DNA of 64,000 bases from the NCBI RefSeq assembly GCF_001905595.1, contig NZ_LIXI01000004.1:594529-658528 (forward strand). Direction: 5' to 3'. This DNA comes from Streptomyces sp. CB00316 (lineage in GTDB: Bacteria; Actinomycetota; Actinomycetes; Streptomycetales; Streptomycetaceae). Below the pieces are notes generated by a model. It saw nothing but the letters and a program-made list of their open reading frames with translations. It was not told the DNA's origin and did no database searches. Of the stretch, positions 7,086 through 15,137 are shown one piece after another (the stretch's first letter is position 1; the number at the start of each line of letters is the position of its first letter). The position numbers and the translations under genes were made by a program.

Positions 7086-7099
7086 TACGGCAACGACCT
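7086..7099 (+). repeat. Right attachment core of the integrative element
   Basis: Exact second copy of TACGGCAACGACCT (left copy at 1646-1659), 24 bp upstream of the integrase start codon and in frame with the displaced doxX tail. In front of it the element arm AACAGCAGTACGG forms imperfect dyad symmetry with the left-end sequence CCGTACATGTT when attP is rebuilt. Confidence 0.88.
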
Positions 7100-7196
7100 G
7101 CCCTACTTGATGGCGTGGCTGCCCCTGGTGCTCGCGGGCGCCTCGATGTTCTCCGTCGACGCCTTCCTCGCGTCCCGGCGGCGCCGCAGCATGTAG
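7086..7196 (+). pseudogene. Displaced native 3' end of doxX
   Basis: Thirty-six codons and a TAG, beginning YGNDLPYLMAWLPLVLAGA and ending ASRRRRSM. It is in frame with the attachment core, has no start codon or ribosome binding site, and aligns with the last 36 codons of the hybrid doxX gene at 1247-1756 (20 of 36 identical). Joining codons 1-133 of that gene to this segment gives the pre-insertion DoxX, also 169 residues. It overlaps the 3' end of the antiparallel gene at 7103-7366. Confidence 0.85.
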
Positions 7197-7366
7197 GCGG
7201 CCCAGGTCGCCGTAATGGCCAGCCACAGGCCGCCGAGGAAGACCGGGAGGAAGAAGGTCCACGGGACCTCCCACGCACCGGCCGCGTCGGCCGCGTACCC
7301 CCCGGCCAGGGCCAGCATCGCCAGACCCGCCACCGCCCGTCCGGGCCGGAACTCATGACGCAGCAC
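7103..7366 (-). CDS. Small membrane protein
   Basis: 87 residues with two hydrophobic stretches, around 11-31 (VAGLAMLALAGGYAADAAGAW) and 36-58 (TFFLPVFLGGLWLAITATWAA), followed by a basic RRRRDARK and a polar tail. ATG 7366 lies inside the end of the upstream PspC gene (14-base overlap), so it is translationally coupled. The stop at 7103 is four bases outside the element's right repeat, and the gene overlaps the old doxX tail on the opposite strand; all of it is host DNA, so the insertion did not change it. No function is evident. Confidence 0.75.
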   Translation of the reverse strand: MLRHEFRPGRAVAGLAMLALAGGYAADAAGAWEVPWTFFLPVFLGGLWLAITATWAAYMLRRRRDARKASTENIEAPASTRGSHAIK

Positions 7367-8699
7367 GGCTGACCTCCACCTGTCCGACTCCGACTTCCAC
7401 TTCCAGCTCGATCGTCCCGGCCGGCTTGCTGCCCTTGGGCGGCGGCAGCGTACGCCGCGACGTCTGGTCGCTGTTGATGCGGACCTGGACCCGCTGCCCC
7501 TCCTCCAGCCGGATCTCCCCGAGGCCGGCCTCGGCCCGGACCTTCACCGTCACGTCCTTCGGGACGACGACGGCCGCCCGCCCCGCCCCGACCTCCAGCC
7601 GGGTGCGCACGGTCTCGCCCGGCGGGACCACCACCCCGGACAGGTCCAGCCGGGCGTCCCCGCTGCCCAGCTCGTACCGCTGCTGTACGGCGGCGACCTC
7701 GGCCGGACGCCACTCCTGGCGGGCCCAGTCCGTGCTGATCTCCTTCGGCAGCATCGTCGCGCCCGCCAGCAGCACCGCCGTGACCATCGCCATCAGCACT
7801 GTGCCGAACCCGGTCCGCCCCAGAGCCGAGGAGACCAGCAGGCCGAGCCCGAAGACCGCGAGCGCGGCGACCAGGCCGATCTGCAGCGCCGTGCCCAGCG
7901 GCTGCTGCTCCCAGCTCAGCCCGGTGCCCAGGCCGCCCGCCACCAGCGCGGTCAGGAAGACCAGGCCGCCGATCGAGCGCGGCCCCGGCGCTGCGGGCGC
8001 CGGAGCCGGCGGGCGGAACGGGGCGTCCGGGCTGGGGCGCCCGGCCCGCACCTTCGCCTGCGCCGCCTCCAGGTCCGTGTCCGGGGGGCCCCACAGATAG
8101 CCGGAGCCGACCGGCCCCGTCGTACCGTCCTTGACGATCGGGTCCCGCCACCACGACGGACCGCCCGGCGTCGGCGGCGCCTTCACCTCCGGCGGGGGCG
8201 TCCCGAGGCCGCCGGTGTGCGGGTGGGCCGGGGCGGCGGGAGTGCCCGGCGGGGCCGCCGGATCCTCCGGCGCCGACGCCCTACGGGACTGCGTCCACAC
8301 CGAGCAGCCGACGACGGCCACCGAGAGCAGCGCGGCGAACGCCAGCATCCCCCGGTTGCCCAGCATCGACAGGAAGAGCCCGCAGCCGATCAGCGCCAGC
8401 AGCAGCGCCACCAGCGACGCCCCGTCGACCCGGCCCGACAGCAGCCGGCGCGCCTCGTTCTCCTCCTCGCCCTCCAGGGGCAGCAGGAGCCAGGCGAAGC
8501 CGTAGAAGATCAGGCCGATCCCGCCGGTCGCCGAGAGGACACCGAGCACGATCCGGAAGATCACCGGGTCCACGTCGCAGTACCGGCCGAGTCCGCCGCA
8601 GACCCCGGCCACCACCTTCTGCCGCGGGCTGCGCCGCAGCTGCGGTCCGGGGGCGTCGGGGGGCGCGACGCCGGGGGCGGCGTCCGAAGGAGCGGTCAT
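7353..8699 (-). CDS. PspC domain membrane protein
   Basis: 448 residues. The PspC domain is at roughly residues 20-78: LRRSPRQKVVAGVCGGLGRY, then DPVIFRIVLGVLSATGGIGLIFYGFAWLLLP. Further helices follow near 95-130, then a long Pro/Ala/Gly-rich linker (about 140-250) and another group of helices to about residue 315. The last 110 residues are beta-rich and soluble (GDARLDLSGVVVPPGE, VRAEAGLGEIRL), like the LiaF/DUF1707-type C-terminal domains of envelope stress proteins. It is divergent from a PspC-containing sensor kinase gene 179 bp away, pointing to a shared envelope-stress module. Confidence 0.88.
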   Translation of the reverse strand: MTAPSDAAPGVAPPDAPGPQLRRSPRQKVVAGVCGGLGRYCDVDPVIFRIVLGVLSATGGIGLIFYGFAWLLLPLEGEEENEARRLLSGRVDGASLVALLLALIGCGLFLSMLGNRGMLAFAALLSVAVVGCSVWTQSRRASAPEDPAAPPGTPAAPAHPHTGGLGTPPPEVKAPPTPGGPSWWRDPIVKDGTTGPVGSGYLWGPPDTDLEAAQAKVRAGRPSPDAPFRPPAPAPAAPGPRSIGGLVFLTALVAGGLGTGLSWEQQPLGTALQIGLVAALAVFGLGLLVSSALGRTGFGTVLMAMVTAVLLAGATMLPKEISTDWARQEWRPAEVAAVQQRYELGSGDARLDLSGVVVPPGETVRTRLEVGAGRAAVVVPKDVTVKVRAEAGLGEIRLEEGQRVQVRINSDQTSRRTLPPPKGSKPAGTIELEVEVGVGQVEVSRAAS

Positions 8700-8878
8700 A
8701 CCCCCATGGTGACGGCCCGCACCGCCCGGTGGGAGCCAGGCCGACCCTGGCCGGTCCCTGATTTTGCGCCGGGAGTCCCGCAGGGGTGGCGAGGGTGGAG
8801 AGGGTAGGGCCGGCCTCAGGGTCGATCAGGGGGACTACCCTGATGCCTCCCGCACCCACCGCGTGTGACGATCGGGGT

Positions 8879-10177
8879 ATGCCAGCCGCCACCGCCCGAG
8901 CCGCGCACAGCTCACTCGCCTCCGACCTGGAGGAGCCGCCGCTGCGCAAGCTGTACCGCAGCGCCGACGGGCGGATGCTGGGCGGCGTCGCGCGCGGGCT
9001 CGCCGGACACCTCGGACTGCCGGTCGCCTGGGTCCGGTTCGTCTTCCTCGGGCTCTTCCTCAGCGACGGCCTGGGCGCCCTGCTGTACGCGGTGTTCTGG
9101 ATCGTCGTCCCCCTCGGCGTCGGCGGTGTCGGCGGCGTCCACGCCCCCCGCTCGGTGTTCGAGACCGCGGCGGACGGCCGGCGCAAGCTCCGCAAACCGG
9201 ACCCGGGCCAGGTCTTCGCGCTGGTCGCCCTGCTCGTCGGGGCCGTCGTCTTCGTCGCCAACGTCGACATGGGCAGCGAGGCCGACCGCTACATCTGGCC
9301 GACGCTCCTCATCGGCGCGGGCTCCGTCCTCGTCTGGCGCCAGGCGGACAACGCGCGGCGCGCCCGCTGGATGGAGGTCGGCCGCCGCCGCCGGCTGCTG
9401 CAACTGGCCCGCGCGCTCGCCGGGGTCGCCCTCGTCGGCCTCGGCCTCGCCGTCTTCATGGTGGTGCGCGGCTCGGCCGCCCAGCTGGGCAACGTCCTGA
9501 CCGCCGCCATCGCCGTCCTCACCGGCATCGCCCTGCTCGCGGGCCCCTACCTGGTCCGGATGACCCAGGACCTCTCCGAGGAGCGCCTGATGCGCATCCG
9601 CGCCCAGGAGCGCGCCGAGGTCGCCGCCCACGTCCACGACTCCGTCCTGCACACCCTCACCCTGATCCAGCGGAACGCGGACGACGGCGGCGAGGTCAGA
9701 CGCCTGGCCCGCGCCCAGGAGCGCGAGCTGCGGAACTGGCTCTACGACCCCGAGGGCACCGGCAGGGACGAGGACGACGAACCGGAGACCGTCGCCGAGG
9801 CCGTGAAGCGGGCCGCCGCCGAGGTGGAGGACAAGCACGGCGTCCCCCTGGAGGTCGTGGTCGTCGGCGACTGCCCCCTCGACGACAAGCTGGGCGCCCA
9901 GATGCAGGCCGCGCGCGAGGCGATGGTCAACGCCGCCAAGTACGGTGGCGAGGGCGGTGCCGTGCAGGTCTTCGCCGAGGTCGAGGGCGCCACGGTCTTC
10001 GTCTCCGTGAAGGACCGGGGCCCGGGCTTCGACCTGGACGAGGTTCCCGCCGACCGCATGGGCGTACGAGAATCAATCATCGGCCGGATGCAGCGCAACG
10101 GCGGCACTGCCCGGCTGCGTTCGGTGCCCGGCGGGGGCACCGAGGTCGAGCTGGAGATGGAAAGGGCGAGCGAATGA
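8879..10177 (+). CDS. PspC-type sensor histidine kinase
   Basis: 432 residues. A PspC domain lies at about 23-80 (GRMLGGVARGLAGHLG, then a hydrophobic segment), followed by more membrane helices near 118-135, 144-158, 180-200 and 205-225. The phosphoacceptor motif of the HisKA_3/DesK class is ERAEVAAHVHDSVLHTL (His near residue 251-253). The ATPase domain has AREAMVNAAKYG and DRGPGFDLDE, ending GGGTEVELE. ATG 8879 is used; ATG 8843 in the same frame has a better-spaced GGGGG and may be the true start. The response regulator gene starts inside its stop codon (ATGA), so they are a cognate pair. The stimulus is unknown; the PspC domain suggests membrane stress. Confidence 0.92.
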   Translation: MPAATARAAHSSLASDLEEPPLRKLYRSADGRMLGGVARGLAGHLGLPVAWVRFVFLGLFLSDGLGALLYAVFWIVVPLGVGGVGGVHAPRSVFETAADGRRKLRKPDPGQVFALVALLVGAVVFVANVDMGSEADRYIWPTLLIGAGSVLVWRQADNARRARWMEVGRRRRLLQLARALAGVALVGLGLAVFMVVRGSAAQLGNVLTAAIAVLTGIALLAGPYLVRMTQDLSEERLMRIRAQERAEVAAHVHDSVLHTLTLIQRNADDGGEVRRLARAQERELRNWLYDPEGTGRDEDDEPETVAEAVKRAAAEVEDKHGVPLEVVVVGDCPLDDKLGAQMQAAREAMVNAAKYGGEGGAVQVFAEVEGATVFVSVKDRGPGFDLDEVPADRMGVRESIIGRMQRNGGTARLRSVPGGGTEVELEMERASE

Positions 10178-10869
10178 CCGAGAACACCGAAGCCACCGGG
10201 GGCCCGGAGCGACGGGTACGGGTCGTGCTCGTCGACGATCACCGGATGTTCCGCACCGGGGTGCAGGCCGAGATCGGCCGCACCGAGGAGACCGGCGTCG
10301 AAGTGATCGGCGAGGCCGCCGACGTCGACCAGGCGGTCACCGTCATCACGGCGACGCGCCCCGAGGTCGTCCTCCTCGACGTCCATCTCCCGGGCGGGGG
10401 CGGCGTCGAGGTGCTGCGCCGCTGCGCCCCGCTGATGGGCGCGGCCGACAACCCGGTCCGCTTCCTCGCGCTCTCCGTCTCGGACGCGGCCGAGGACGTC
10501 ATCGGCGTGATCCGGGGCGGTGCCCGGGGATATGTCACCAAGACGATCACCGGGGCCGACCTGGTCGACTCCGTCTTCCGGGTCCAGGAGGGCGACGCGG
10601 TCTTCTCCCCGCGCCTGGCCGGCTTCGTCCTGGACGCCTTCGCCTCCACGGACGCCCCGCCGGTCGACGAGGACATGGACCGCCTCACCCAGCGCGAACG
10701 CGAGGTGCTGCGGCTGATCGCCCGGGGATACGCGTACAAGGAGATCGCGAAGCAGCTGTTCATCTCGGTGAAGACGGTGGAGTCGCACGTCTCGGCGGTG
10801 CTCCGGAAGCTCCAGCTCTCCAACCGGCACGAGCTGACGCGGTGGGCGACGGCGCGACGGCTGGTCTGA
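10174..10869 (+). CDS. NarL/LuxR-family response regulator
   Basis: 231 residues. The receiver domain has the acidic pair in VVLVDDHRMF (Asp21, Asp22), the phosphoacceptor Asp69 in VVLLDVHLPG, and a lysine near residue 126 in GYVTKT. The LuxR helix-turn-helix occupies the last 65 residues: LTQREREVLRLIARGYAYKE, then SVKTVESHVSAVLRKL. It overlaps the kinase gene by four bases (ATGA). It probably controls its own module and the divergent PspC gene. Confidence 0.95.
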   Translation: MTENTEATGGPERRVRVVLVDDHRMFRTGVQAEIGRTEETGVEVIGEAADVDQAVTVITATRPEVVLLDVHLPGGGGVEVLRRCAPLMGAADNPVRFLALSVSDAAEDVIGVIRGGARGYVTKTITGADLVDSVFRVQEGDAVFSPRLAGFVLDAFASTDAPPVDEDMDRLTQREREVLRLIARGYAYKEIAKQLFISVKTVESHVSAVLRKLQLSNRHELTRWATARRLV

Positions 10870-10916
10870 ACCGATCGGGCAGGGCGGGCCGGGTTTCGCT
10901 GAGCCGCGCTCCGGCT

Positions 10917-11675
10917 TCAACGCGACAGCGAGATGTTGACCTTCTCGCCGATCCGGCGGTAGCCGATGCCCGCGTAGACCCGTTCCACGTCGGCGTCGCC
11001 CGGCTCCAGCCAGACAGCCCGGCACCCCTGGTCCAGGGCCCGTTCCGTCAGCCAGGCGGAGAGCGCGGCGCCGACGCCCCGGCGGCGGAAGGGGGCGGCG
11101 ACGGCGAGGCCGACCAGTTCGCTGAGGCCGTCGACCGGGACGGAGCAGCCGCCCGCCCCGGCCGGTGCGTCGTCCAGGACCGCCAGGGCGGCGACCCCGT
11201 CACCGGTCGCGGCCGAGCGCAGCCAGGTGGCCGTTCCCGGCTCGGGTTCGCCCTCGCCGCCGAAGCCGTGGTGCTGGACCCGGGCGGCGTCGACGAATTC
11301 CGCCTCGGTGGCGGGCGCCGTGATGCGGAGGCCGTCGACCGGCTTCGGCGTACGGAGGTCATCGCGGCCGCAGACGAGCAGCGGGGCCCGGTTCTCCACG
11401 GCGAACCCGGCGGCCAGCAGGACCGGTTCGACGGCCGGGGCCCAGTCGGGCAGGAACTCCAGGCGCGGCAGCCGCTCCCGCTCCCGGAACGCGTCGACGA
11501 GGGACGCCACGTCGTCCGCCGTGGGTGCCGCATCGCGGTCGGGGATGGCGTAGTTGGCGTACTTCAGCTCCCAGCCCGGGTTGTGCCGGACGGTGAACGG
11601 GCCCACCCGGTAGTGGGTGGAAGAGCGCAGCGTGAGTGCGCGGGCGTACTCCTGGACCGCGTTCGCCATCGACAT
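10917..11675 (-). CDS. GNAT family N-acetyltransferase
   Basis: 252 residues. The C-terminal half is a GNAT fold: LSELVGLAVAAPFRRRGVGAAL supplies motif A with the acetyl-CoA pyrophosphate-binding R-R-R-G-V-G-A, and VWLEPGDADVERVYAGIGYRRIG is motif B. The N-terminal 110 residues, beginning with PFTVRHNPGWELKYANYA, resemble a second degenerate GNAT lobe, as in tandem-GNAT actinobacterial proteins. The substrate is unknown. ATG 11675 or Met3 could be the start. It stands alone, convergent with the response regulator, with 47 bp between them. Confidence 0.85.
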   Translation of the reverse strand: MSMANAVQEYARALTLRSSTHYRVGPFTVRHNPGWELKYANYAIPDRDAAPTADDVASLVDAFRERERLPRLEFLPDWAPAVEPVLLAAGFAVENRAPLLVCGRDDLRTPKPVDGLRITAPATEAEFVDAARVQHHGFGGEGEPEPGTATWLRSAATGDGVAALAVLDDAPAGAGGCSVPVDGLSELVGLAVAAPFRRRGVGAALSAWLTERALDQGCRAVWLEPGDADVERVYAGIGYRRIGEKVNISLSR

Positions 11676-11717
11676 ACGGGGGGTTCCTTCGGCGGGGAGA
11701 GGGATCGGCGCCGCGGA

Positions 11718-12824
11718 CTATGCCACCCGGGTCGCTCCGGCGAAAGGCATGTGATCGACGGGGGCGATCCGGACCGGGGCTCCGGGGCGCGGGGCGTGGA
11801 TCATCTGGCCGCCGCCGATGTAGAGGCCGACGTGGCTGATGCCGGAGTAGAAGAAGACCAGGTCACCGGGGGCGAGTTCGGAGCGGGAGACCCGCTGGCC
11901 GGCGTTGATCTGGGTGTAGGTGGTGCGGGGCAGGCTGACGCCCGCCGCCTTCCAGGCCGCCTGGGTCAGCCCCGAGCAGTCGAAGGCGTTGGGGCCGGTC
12001 GCGCCCCAGACGTACGGCTTGCCGATCGCCCCGTGCGCGAAGGAGACGGCCCGGGCCGCCCGGGAGTTGGGGGCGGCGGCCGAGGAGCGGGGGGCCGAGC
12101 GGTCGGCGTGGGCGCCTTCGGCGGCCCGGTCGGCGGAGGTCGCCGGGCCGCCGCCGTGGGCCGCGTCTGCCGAGCGTTCGTACGCGGCGCGCTCGGCGGC
12201 GGTGAGGGTGGCCAGGAGCTTGCGGGCATCGGCCAGCTTGGTAGGGATCGCGGTGCGGTGCTGGTTCAGCTCGGCGCGGCGGGCGGCGAGCGCCTCGGTC
12301 TCCTGGTCGGCGCGGGCCTTGACCCGGGCGATGCCGGAGAGCTGGCGCCGGATGCCGCTGAGCAGGCTCGCCTGCCGGTCGCCCGCCCGGTCCAGGTGGG
12401 CGGCGCGCTCCAGGTAGCTGTCGGGGTCCGAGGAGAGCGCCAGCTGTACGGCGGGGTCGAGGGCGCCGGTGCGGTACTGGGCGGTGGCCATCGAACCGAG
12501 CGCGTGGCGGGCGGTGTTGAGGCGGTCGGTACGGCGGGCGGCCTCGTCGGCCAGGGTGTCGACGGCCTTGGTGGCGGCCGCTTCCTTCTCCTTCGCCCCG
12601 TTGTACTTCTCGGTGGCGACCTCTGCGTCGTGGTAGAGCCGGTCGACCTTCGCCCGGACCTGGGCGGCGGTGGGGGCGGGCTCGGCGGGTGCGGCGCCGG
12701 CCCCGGTGGCCGAGGTGGCGGTGGCGGCCCCGGCGAGTGCCAGGGTGGCGGCGGTGCGGGCAGCAGGGCCGGTGAACGGGCGCTGCTTGGGTTTCCGGTG
12801 AGCGGATTTCCGGTGCGCGGCCAC
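11718..12824 (-). CDS. Secreted NlpC/P60 peptidoglycan hydrolase
   Basis: 368 residues. A basic start and Ala/Thr-rich hydrophobic segment (TAATLALAGAATATSATG) form a signal peptide to about residue 48. A long coiled coil follows (about 55-210; AELNQHRTAIPTKLADARKL), then a disordered Ala/Ser-rich linker. The catalytic C40 domain has AFDCSGLTQAAW (Cys near 280), ISHVGLYIGGGQMIHAP (His near 328 and 344). This is the RipA/Cwl type of D,L-endopeptidase that cuts peptide stems in the cell wall. A close paralogue lies at 13494-14714. Unlike that gene it has no recognisable riboswitch in its leader. Confidence 0.93.
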   Translation of the reverse strand: MAAHRKSAHRKPKQRPFTGPAARTAATLALAGAATATSATGAGAAPAEPAPTAAQVRAKVDRLYHDAEVATEKYNGAKEKEAAATKAVDTLADEAARRTDRLNTARHALGSMATAQYRTGALDPAVQLALSSDPDSYLERAAHLDRAGDRQASLLSGIRRQLSGIARVKARADQETEALAARRAELNQHRTAIPTKLADARKLLATLTAAERAAYERSADAAHGGGPATSADRAAEGAHADRSAPRSSAAAPNSRAARAVSFAHGAIGKPYVWGATGPNAFDCSGLTQAAWKAAGVSLPRTTYTQINAGQRVSRSELAPGDLVFFYSGISHVGLYIGGGQMIHAPRPGAPVRIAPVDHMPFAGATRVA

Positions 12825-13089
12825 GAAGGCGGCATCCTTCCTGTCGGCTGCCCGCCGGGGGATACCGGCAGGTCCGCCAAGGACGCTAATCCGGGCGCAC
12901 GGAAAAGGTTCGCCATGACAGCTATTGCCCGTATGTGACGTTTCAGCGCCGCCGAATGACCGGAGGCGTGAAGGCGGAATTATTCATTCCGGCAGGTTCG
13001 GGCAGGGGGCGCACAGTTCCGGCGAAGGCGTCGGGAAAGGCTTGCCTCACTGCTGGGCAAAGTTTTGGCCATGGCTAGGCTCCGGAGCC

Positions 13090-13443
13090 ATGGACGTACT
13101 CATCAATGTCTTCGTCGCCCTGCACATCATCGGCATCGCCTCCCTGCTGGGCGGCTTCCTGACCCAGATGAAGGCCATGGGCGCGGGCACCGCCCGCTTC
13201 GTTCCCGCCATGCTGCACGGCGCGCTGACCATGCTGGTCACCGGCGTCGCCCTGGTCGGGCTCAACCAGGCCGACGACCAGACCGTGAACAACATCAAGA
13301 TCGGCGTGAAGCTGGCGCTCCTCGTCGTCATCCTCGCGCTCGTCTACGTCAAGCGGGACGAGGAGAAGGTCGAGAAGGGCGCGTTCGCGGCGGTCGGGGG
13401 CCTGACGGCCGCCAACATCTTCATCGCCACGCTCTGGACCTGA
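13090..13443 (+). CDS. Small integral membrane protein
   Basis: 117 residues with four hydrophobic segments (about 4-25, 36-58, 73-92 and 98-116): MDVLINVFVALHIIGIASLL at the start and GGLTAANIFIATLW at the end, and KRDEEKVEKG in the last loop. ATG 13090 is preceded by CGGAGCC, a good ribosome binding site; longer in-frame extensions upstream are unsupported. I recognise it only as a conserved Streptomyces membrane protein. It sits between the two NlpC/P60 genes, convergent with the second. Confidence 0.85.
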   Translation: MDVLINVFVALHIIGIASLLGGFLTQMKAMGAGTARFVPAMLHGALTMLVTGVALVGLNQADDQTVNNIKIGVKLALLVVILALVYVKRDEEKVEKGAFAAVGGLTAANIFIATLWT

Positions 13444-13452
13444 GGCCCGCTC

Positions 13453-13483
13453 GGGGGTGGCCGCCGATCAGGGGGCCACCCCC
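13453..13483. terminator. Bidirectional terminator
   Basis: GGGGGTGGCC (13453-13462) pairs perfectly with GGCCACCCCC (13474-13483). It lies between the convergent membrane-protein gene and the second NlpC/P60 gene. Confidence 0.7.
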
Positions 13484-13493
13484 TCCACCGGCA

Positions 13494-14714
13494 CTACGCC
13501 GGACGCACGCTGCCGTAGATCGGCATGTAGTAGATCGACTCCTCGCGGACGTTCGCCCCCGGCTTCGGGGCGTGGATCATCATCCCGTCGCCCTTGTAGA
13601 TGCCGACGTGGCTGATGTCGTCGTAGAAGAACACCAGGTCCCCGGGCTGAAGGTCGGACGTGGCGACCCGCGTGCCCACCTTCACCTGGTCCCAGGTGGT
13701 CCGGGGCAGCGTCACCCCCGCCTCCCGCCAGGCCGCCTGGGTCAGCCCCGAGCAGTCGTACGAGGCCGGGCCCGAGGCCCCCCACACGTACGGCTTCCCG
13801 ATCTGGGCGCGGGCGAAGGCCAGCACCTTCTCGGCCTTGGCGGCGTAGCTGCCGTCCGTCCCGGTCCCCGTACCCGTGTCCGTACCGGATCCCGGGCTCG
13901 TCCCCGTACCCGTACCGCTGCCGGAACCGGAGCCGCTGTCCCCGCCGGACTCCTTCGCGGCCTCCTCGCGCGCCTTCTCCTCCGCCGCCTCGCGCTCCTT
14001 GGCCTCGGCGGCCTGGCGGCGGGCCAGCTTCTCCGCCTTCTCCTTGGCCTCGGCCTCCTTCTTGCGCTCCAGCTCCGCCAGCCGCGCCTTCTCCTCGGCG
14101 GTCAGCTTCGCGAGCAGGGACCGGGCCTCGGTGAGCTTGTTCTGCACCTTCTGCTTGCTGGAGCGCAGTGTGGTCTGCGTCTCGGTGAGCGACTCCAGGC
14201 TCTTCACGGCCTCCGCGCGCTGCTTCGACGCCGCGGCCTGCTGCGTGCGGAAGTCGTCGACGGCCTTCTGCTGCCGCTCCGTGGACCGGCTCATCAGCCG
14301 GCTCTGGTCGAAGTACGCCTGCGGGTCGTCCGCCAGGAAGAAGGTCGCGGTGGGCGTGATGCCGCCGGTGCGGTACTGGGCGGCCGCGAAGGAGCCCAGC
14401 TCCCGGCGGGCCTCGTTGATCTTCTCGGTCCGCTTCGCCACGTCGGAGAGCAGTGTGTCGACCTTGGTGCGCTGGGCGGTGGAGGCGGCCTTCGCCCGGT
14501 TGTACTGCTGGGTCGCGCTGCCCGCCTGCCGGTAGAGCTCGTCGACCTTCTTCTGGACGTCCTCGATGGCCGGCTTCGGCTCGGAGGGGGCGGCGGTGGC
14601 GCTCTGCGTGGAGAGCAGCGTCACAGAGGCCAGCGCGGCCGTCGTGAACCCGACGGCGGGGGTGGTGGTGCGCACCTTCGTGCGCGGCTTGCGATGCGAT
14701 GCCAAGACCGGCAT
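13494..14714 (-). CDS. Secreted NlpC/P60 peptidoglycan hydrolase behind a riboswitch
   Basis: 406 residues. The start is basic (ASHRKPRTKVR) with hydrophobic TPAVGFTTAALASVTLLS, a signal peptide. Coiled coil from about 50 to 215, an extreme Lys/Glu/Ala-rich helix at about 210-260 (AELERKKEAEAKEKAEKLAR), then a Ser/Gly/Thr linker (SGSGSGTGTGT). The C40 domain has SYDCSGLTQAAW (Cys near 319) and ISHVGIYKGDGMMIHAP (His near 366 and 380). ATG 14714 has GGAG immediately upstream. The 5' leader contains a ydaO-type c-di-AMP riboswitch, as known for other Streptomyces cell-wall hydrolases such as rpfA. It is probably active in growth or germination. Confidence 0.94.
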   Translation of the reverse strand: MPVLASHRKPRTKVRTTTPAVGFTTAALASVTLLSTQSATAAPSEPKPAIEDVQKKVDELYRQAGSATQQYNRAKAASTAQRTKVDTLLSDVAKRTEKINEARRELGSFAAAQYRTGGITPTATFFLADDPQAYFDQSRLMSRSTERQQKAVDDFRTQQAAASKQRAEAVKSLESLTETQTTLRSSKQKVQNKLTEARSLLAKLTAEEKARLAELERKKEAEAKEKAEKLARRQAAEAKEREAAEEKAREEAAKESGGDSGSGSGSGTGTGTSPGSGTDTGTGTGTDGSYAAKAEKVLAFARAQIGKPYVWGASGPASYDCSGLTQAAWREAGVTLPRTTWDQVKVGTRVATSDLQPGDLVFFYDDISHVGIYKGDGMMIHAPKPGANVREESIYYMPIYGSVRPA

Positions 14715-14727
14715 CTCCTTCCGTGGA

Positions 14728-14870
14728 CCGCCTACCGGGTTAGCTGTCGGGTTCGGACGGAACGGAAGGCTGTCCTACGGTCCGGATGTGTGGGTACGGA
14801 CCGATTCACCCCGGTTGTGCGTGTGGGTCCCCGGTTCCGAACTGCTGGGAGGGCAGCACGGATTCGGCAG
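14728..14870 (-). promoter_or_regulatory. Cyclic di-AMP (ydaO/yuaA) riboswitch
   Basis: Read on the minus strand, conserved landmarks of this class appear in order: CCGAATCC (from 14867), GGAACCGGGGACCCA, GGGGTGAATCGG, and finally ACAGCTAACCCGGTAGGCGG ending near 14728. The outer stem pairs the first and last blocks. The switch ends about 14 bases before the start codon of the NlpC/P60 gene, next to its Shine-Dalgarno. The class normally lowers expression when c-di-AMP is high. Boundaries are estimated by eye. Confidence 0.8.
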
Positions 14871-15137
14871 AGGTGACCGTGAGACGCGGTTCGTCTCAGG
14901 GAGATTACGGATCACCTGACCGAGCACGCTAGCCAACGGTGGCACCGCTGGGAAGGAGGATGAGCGATATGCCCGATACGTTTTCGTGACCTTCTCGGAT
15001 CTGGGGCCCCGCACCCCCTCCGACCGGGCCTTCCTTCACGGAACGTCGACGTCCGCTCTCCGTGCGTACGGGCGGGAACGGTCGCTTGCGGCCTTCGGCC
15101 GAACGTTGTCGGTGCGGCCACCTAGACTCGGTAGGCG

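Noticed and set aside
5515..8154. Very long open frame extending the integrase to 879 residues
   Set aside because: The integrase homology begins at 7062; the extension crosses the attachment core into host DNA antisense of doxX and in the PspC gene, so it is just an unstopped frame in GC-rich DNA.
12825..13089. Possible ydaO riboswitch before the first NlpC/P60 gene
   Set aside because: The conserved blocks (GGGGTGAATC, AGCTAACC...GTAGGCGG) seen at 14728-14870 are absent.
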